From Sialis fuliginosa (Eukaryota; Arthropoda; Insecta; Megaloptera; Sialidae): a stretch of DNA of 64,000 nt. Location of the stretch: the NCBI GenBank assembly GCA_961205875.1, contig OY540817.1, forward strand, positions 20,557,001 to 20,621,000, written 5' to 3'. The notes beneath the pieces are model-generated. The model was not told the origin of the DNA. It made no database searches and was given only the letters and a program-made list of their open reading frames with translations. Position 1 is the stretch's first letter; every line of letters begins with the position of its first letter. Both the position numbers and the translations under genes were made by a program. Below are positions 62,383-64,000 of the stretch, in pieces.

Positions 62383-63895
62383 ATGTTGAAGGCTTTCGTA
62401 ATTTTGTTGGTTGTGGCTTGCGCTATCGGTAAGAATAATACAACAGTATTTAGTTTAAATAATTTAAAAAAATGGGATTTTTTAATTTTGGAATAATTGC
62501 TCAGATTTTAATTTTTTTCACGTATGGTCTTCATTTGTTACAGCGTTCCCTGTAGAAGTACAGGATGACGATTTCGAAGGACGTGTAGTCGGTGGATCTA
62601 ACGCCCAATCTGGACAGTTCCCCTACCAGGTCTCCCTCAGGAAAGGTAACTCACACTTTTGCGGAGGTTCAATCATCTCCAGCCGATTCATCTTGACAGC
62701 TGCTCACTGTCTTTATGGGTAAGATATTGATATTTAAAATCTTACATCCATACTATATGACCAACACGTTCCTTTGAGATGTCTATGGTGTTAGCTAGCT
62801 CACTCACTTTCACTTTGCGGTCATTCAACATAATTTTTCTGGAGTAACTGTCTCATTTGTGCTCTTACGGTCACGACGAAACTCAGCAAACCAATATTTT
62901 ACGGTTGAATTAGCTGGGGCAGATGTGCCGTAACACTTATCAAGCTATTTCTTTGCTTGGACGGTATTTTTCCCCATCAAAAAACAATGTTTAATCAAAA
63001 TGATTAAAAAAATAACAAAAGTAACCTCACTTTGAAGGCTGTAACTTGAACAAGAGTATATGAAATGTCATGAAATTTTGACAGTATTCTAGTTAAGGTT
63101 GGTACTCTATGGGAAGCATAAGGATTTTTTGTTTATGTCACCATTTATATGTCAGGCCAAACAGTACTGCGGCTTTAGGGAGGGGGGGTGAACCAGGACG
63201 ACCGCTCGGGGCGCCAGACCAGGTGGGGCGGTGCATAATTGAGCATAAGTCTTATTACTTATTCGGCAACCCAGAAAACCTTTAATAAGGTATTAGCTGA
63301 GATACTAACTAATTAACTTGTTGATTTATCAATTTTAATTTGTTCATAATAGGGGAAGGAGGTCTCGATGGTCTTAGGGCATTTGATAGTCTTAAAGTTA
63401 ATGATGTAAGCTATATTTAAAAAAAAGTTTGAGTCTGTAGGATCGTACCAAGCTGAGATATGAATTATTTAACTTACGAGTATTTGTTAATTTATCAATT
63501 TTAATTGACATTTTCGGTGATTTTTTAACATTTTTTTAGGAGGAGAGAGGGCGGAATAATAAATAAATAAATCTCGCCCAGGGCGGCACTGAGGCCAAAG
63601 TCTTTTCAACTCATGCGATATATGTAAATTTGTTTTTGTTTATTGCAGTCAATCAGCATTCAGCGTCACCGTAGTATGCGGTTCCCATCTCCTGAGCAGC
63701 GGTGGCTATGTCTACAATGCTGACCGTCTAATTGTCCACGAGAGCTACAATCCCAGCTACTCAATGAACGACATCGCTCTCGTCCACGTAAACCGAGATA
63801 TCTCGTATAACAACTTGGTGCAGAAAGTCATGTTGGCCTCATCGCCATCGAATGCCGGAACTCAGGTCACACTCAGTGGATGGGGTAGCACATAC
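62383..63895 (+). CDS. Chymotrypsin-family serine protease 2, runs off the window
   Basis: Three exons visible, 62383-62428, 62544-62718 and 63649-63895; the exon 3 length (247 bp) and all phases match protease 1, so the two are tandem duplicates. Signal peptide is about residues 1-16; activation cleavage is after Arg29 (before VVGG). His70 (TAAHC) and Asp115 (NDIAL) are present; the Ser exon lies beyond the window. Odd feature: Cys84 (VTVVCGSH), where protease 1 has Val; it has no evident partner among the visible residues. Intron 2 is 930 bp and holds a mariner relic and a dispersed repeat. Confidence 0.92.
62755..63155 (-). pseudogene. Mariner transposase relic in protease 2 intron
   Basis: Minus-strand reading gives the mariner helix-turn-helix region: GKNTVQAKK then [19 protein letters not shown], a stop codon, and after a frameshift [20 protein letters not shown]. 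These are characteristic of the N-terminal DNA-binding part of mariner transposases. Stops and the frameshift, and the absence of the DDE/D catalytic part, make it a dead fragment. Confidence 0.8.
63165..63595 (+). repeat. Dispersed repeat, copy 2 (partner at 2693-3115)
   Basis: CGGCTTTAGGGAGGGGGGG start, GGAAGGAGGTCTCGATGGTC, GAGTCTGTAGGATCGTACCA and an end GGGCGGCACTGAGGCC. The GCCAGACC...GGGCGGTGC block is lost in the other copy. It lies in the second intron of protease 2. Confidence 0.7.
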
Positions 63896-64000
63896 GTAAG
63901 TCATTTGTTTGATATCATATACCGGATGTTCCAGAAAAAACACCCTAATGTGTACCGGGTGTTCCACTATGTTTTACGACCAAACTATTGAAGATAGAGT

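Overview
This is a nuclear window from an insect: about 70% A+T, small GT-AG introns, one intron that may be very large, and a dense load of non-coding transposon relics. Several repeats end in the 'guided by Ser/Thr-like tail' sequences common at the 3' ends of insect (especially lepidopteran) retroelements, and the digestive-type serine proteases also fit an insect. I place it as Insecta, probably holometabolous; Lepidoptera is a guess.

Bases 1-40 kb are transposon-rich sequence with three scattered protein-coding exons or genes on the + strand. These are an acidic/basic exon (4577-5082), a large THAP-domain ORF (7087-9294) and a smaller THAP-domain gene (28590-28884 plus 30057-30321). At 40.4-42.9 kb lies a compact multi-exon gene whose protein ends in a MYND zinc finger. 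All three upstream coding units can end in a phase-2 splice donor, and the first coding exon of the MYND gene (40447) needs phase 2. The leading hypothesis is therefore that they are alternative 5' coding exons, two of them THAP-encoding, of one 38 kb transcription unit. The alternative is that the THAP genes are independent and nested in its first intron.

At 45-50.7 kb there is a tight cluster of conserved genes: the mitochondrial matrix protein p32/C1QBP (+), the intermembrane-space CX9C chaperone TRIAP1/Mdm35 (-), and the BLOC-3 subunit HPS4 (+), the last two divergent from a ~390 bp shared promoter. At 58-64 kb are two tandem chymotrypsin-family serine protease genes with the same exon structure and TATA + TCAGT promoters; the second runs off the window.

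The rest is repeats: about ten copies of a TA-targeting MITE (family A, end AGGTACTGGCACCAG), a 173/157 bp tandem array that seems to derive from that MITE's end, ~1 kb palindromic foldback elements, TTAA-flanked elements, hAT-type MITEs with exact 8 bp target duplications, a pogo/Tigger relic, a mariner relic, and a hammerhead-ribozyme motif of the kind carried by Penelope-like elements just upstream of the MYND-gene exon at 40447. An inverted 417 bp copy of the middle of the large THAP ORF lies at 1673-2089, joined to the end of another MITE. All exon models come from reading frame, splice consensus and phase only; no transcript data were available.
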